This document shows, one piece after another, positions 62,748 to 64,000 of a DNA stretch of 64,000 nt. How positions within the stretch are numbered: position 1 is the stretch's first letter; every line of letters begins with the position of its first letter. Under the pieces are notes generated by a model. That model was not told the DNA's origin, did not search any database, and was given only the letters and a program-made list of their open reading frames with translations. Source of the stretch: UBA4874 sp002399435. Lineage in GTDB: Bacteria; Bacillota; Clostridia; Caldicoprobacterales; DTU083. The stretch lies in NCBI GenBank assembly GCA_036823195.1, contig DAISGI010000005.1:1-64000 (forward strand). The letters are read 5' to 3'. Both the position numbers and the translations under genes were made by a program.

Positions 62748-64000
62748 GTGGAAAAAAAGTATATTCTGGCTGTTGATCAGAGTACATCCGGAACAAAAGC
62801 CATACTGTTCCATCACGGGGGGGAGCGGATTTGCCGCTGCAGCAGGGATCATACGCAGTATTATCCACAGCCGGGCTGGGTCGAACACGATGCGGAGGAG
62901 ATTTATCAAAGGACATTGGATGCCATTCATGATGTACTTTGTGAAAGCAGCATCTCTTCCGATGAAATCGCTGGACTGGCGTTAACCAATCAACGGGAAA
63001 CGGTGGTCGTGTGGGACAGGGAGACCGGCCGGCCTGTTTCCCATGCCGTTGTGTGGCAATGCAGGCGCAGTGCGGAGATATGCGATCGGCTGAAGCAAGA
63101 CGGTCTGGAAAATACGGTCCGGGATAAGACCGGTTTGGTTCTTTCCCCATATTTTTCCGCCTCGAAAATACAATGGATACTGGATCATGTGAAGGGAGCC
63201 AGGCAGAAAGCGGAAGCCGGAAAGCTGCTGTTTGGAACAATGGATACCTGGCTTGTCTGGAACCTGACGGGCGGAAAGGTCCATGCCACGGATTATTCCA
63301 ATGCGAGTCGTACGCAGCTGTTCAACATTTATGACCTCTGCTGGGACCGGGAACTTTTTCACCTGTTCTCCATACCGGAGTGCATGGCACCGGAAGTCCG
63401 GTATTCCGATGAAATATTCGGCTATACCGACCTGAATGGGATGCTGGACCGAAAAATCCCGATTTCCGGAGTCCTGGGAGATTCCCATGCAGCTTTGTTC
63501 GGGCACAATTGTTTTCAGAAAGGAATGGCCAAGGCCACCTATGGGACCGGCTCTTCCGTCATGATGAACATCGGGGCCGAGCCAATCCGGGTGGGGAATG
63601 GGTTGGTGACCTCCATTGCCTGGGGCGCCTTCAATAAGGTGGAATATGCTCTGGAGGGGGATGTTAATTTCTCGGCAGATACCATCAAATGGCTGGCAGA
63701 GGATCTGGAACTCATTGAGGATCCTTCAATGGCCGGACCACTGGCCGCTTCGGTACCCGGGACAGACGGCGTGTTCTTTGTTCCGGCTTTTGCGGGGCTG
63801 GGGGCCCCTTATTGGGACAATGGGGCCAGAGCCGCTATCACAGGGATGACAAGAGGAACCAGGAAGGCTCATGTGGTAAGAGCTGCGGAAGAATCCATCG
63901 CTTATCAAATCAAGGATATTGTGGATCAGATCCGAAAGGAATCCGGCATGGAACTGAAGGAATTACGGGTGGATGGCGGAGCATCCAGGGACAACTTCCT
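62748..64000 (+). CDS. FGGY carbohydrate kinase, GlpK-like (3' truncated by window)
   Basis: Sugar kinase, at least 417 residues, cut by the window edge (the family is about 500 long). LAVDQSTSGTKAILF is the N-terminal phosphate motif, NQRETVVVWDRETGRP and VVWQCRRS follow, then GTMDTWLVWNLTGG, KATYGTGSSVMMNIG and VPAFAGLGAPYWDNGARAAI, and finally VDGGAS near the end. The start is GTG 62748, preceded by AAAGAGG at seven bases. The frame is uninterrupted across a run of seven G (62817-62823). Its closest-looking family is glycerol kinase, but the neighbouring split transketolase and DUF4038 hydrolase suggest a ketopentose such as apulose as the substrate. Confidence 0.9.
   Translation, partial: MEKKYILAVDQSTSGTKAILFHHGGERICRCSRDHTQYYPQPGWVEHDAEEIYQRTLDAIHDVLCESSISSDEIAGLALTNQRETVVVWDRETGRPVSHAVVWQCRRSAEICDRLKQDGLENTVRDKTGLVLSPYFSASKIQWILDHVKGARQKAEAGKLLFGTMDTWLVWNLTGGKVHATDYSNASRTQLFNIYDLCWDRELFHLFSIPECMAPEVRYSDEIFGYTDLNGMLDRKIPISGVLGDSHAALFGHNCFQKGMAKATYGTGSSVMMNIGAEPIRVGNGLVTSIAWGAFNKVEYALEGDVNFSADTIKWLAEDLELIEDPSMAGPLAASVPGTDGVFFVPAFAGLGAPYWDNGARAAITGMTRGTRKAHVVRAAEESIAYQIKDIVDQIRKESGMELKELRVDGGASRDNF

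Noticed and set aside
62817..62823. Run of seven G as a possible frameshift or phase-variation site in the FGGY kinase
   Set aside because: The kinase motifs before and after the run are in the same frame, so no shift is present; one short tract alone is not evidence for phase variation.
62746..62985. Short + frame at the start of the kinase region
   Set aside because: It is out of frame with the FGGY kinase that begins at GTG 62748 and has full family motifs up to the window edge.

Overview
This window looks like a chromosomal segment of a Gram-positive Firmicute, from Clostridia or Paenibacillaceae; I cannot name the genus. The support is strong AAGGAGG-type ribosome binding sites, lipobox-bearing solute-binding proteins, CUT1 sugar permeases without a dedicated ATPase, YesN-like and AraC regulators, a cre/LacI-like operator, and a secreted pectate lyase carrying a copper-amine-oxidase-N-like domain. 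Every supported gene is on the + strand. No rRNA, tRNA, CRISPR array, transposase or phage gene was recognised.

The content is almost entirely carbohydrate utilisation, and the enzyme set points to complex pectin, possibly rhamnogalacturonan I/II. Layout: a fragment of an upstream gene and a GH38 alpha-mannosidase (1-2868); an AT-rich spacer with a terminator and an operator; GH95 and GH106 (3370-8920); a LacI regulator; a GH42 beta-galactosidase, an AraC-type response regulator with a degenerate receiver, and an orphan solute-binding protein (10259-14793). Next comes a five-gene unit with a SUMF1-BNR-MORN-like fusion, an alpha/alpha-barrel glycosidase, a DUF1537 acid-sugar kinase, a PdxA2-like dehydrogenase and a DapA-family aldolase (15041-22665). 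It is followed by a secreted multidomain PL1 pectate lyase (22787-25354).

From 25582 to 40317 runs a long unit: an LplB/YtcP permease pair, a lipoprotein binding protein, GH29, a large GH106-like hydrolase, a second DUF1537 kinase, a single-Cys Asp/Glu-racemase-like protein, a BKACE protein, a GH127 hydrolase and an AraC regulator. Then come a second large GH106-like hydrolase (40389-43484) and two tandemly duplicated binding lipoproteins (43607-47133).

The stretch 47220-58377 is an unusual membrane/transport module: a giant binding protein with an N-terminal beta-rich extension, two permease pairs, an NHL-propeller/TPR/TM protein, a YIP1-family membrane protein and a DUF5696 protein. The window ends with a CE8 pectin methylesterase, a split transketolase, a DUF5060-DUF4038-DUF5605 hydrolase related to apiosidases, and an FGGY kinase cut by the window edge (58449-64000). 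The last four resemble an apiose release and catabolism module.

Working model (inference): only the pectate lyase and the DUF5696/NHL proteins carry export signals. Pectin would be cut outside, the oligosaccharides captured by several binding proteins and imported, and the rest of the depolymerisation would be cytoplasmic. Acid-sugar and branched-sugar products would go to the two DUF1537-centred modules and the transketolase/kinase module. The ATPase for all permease pairs must come from elsewhere in the genome (an MsmX-like shared ATPase is the usual case).
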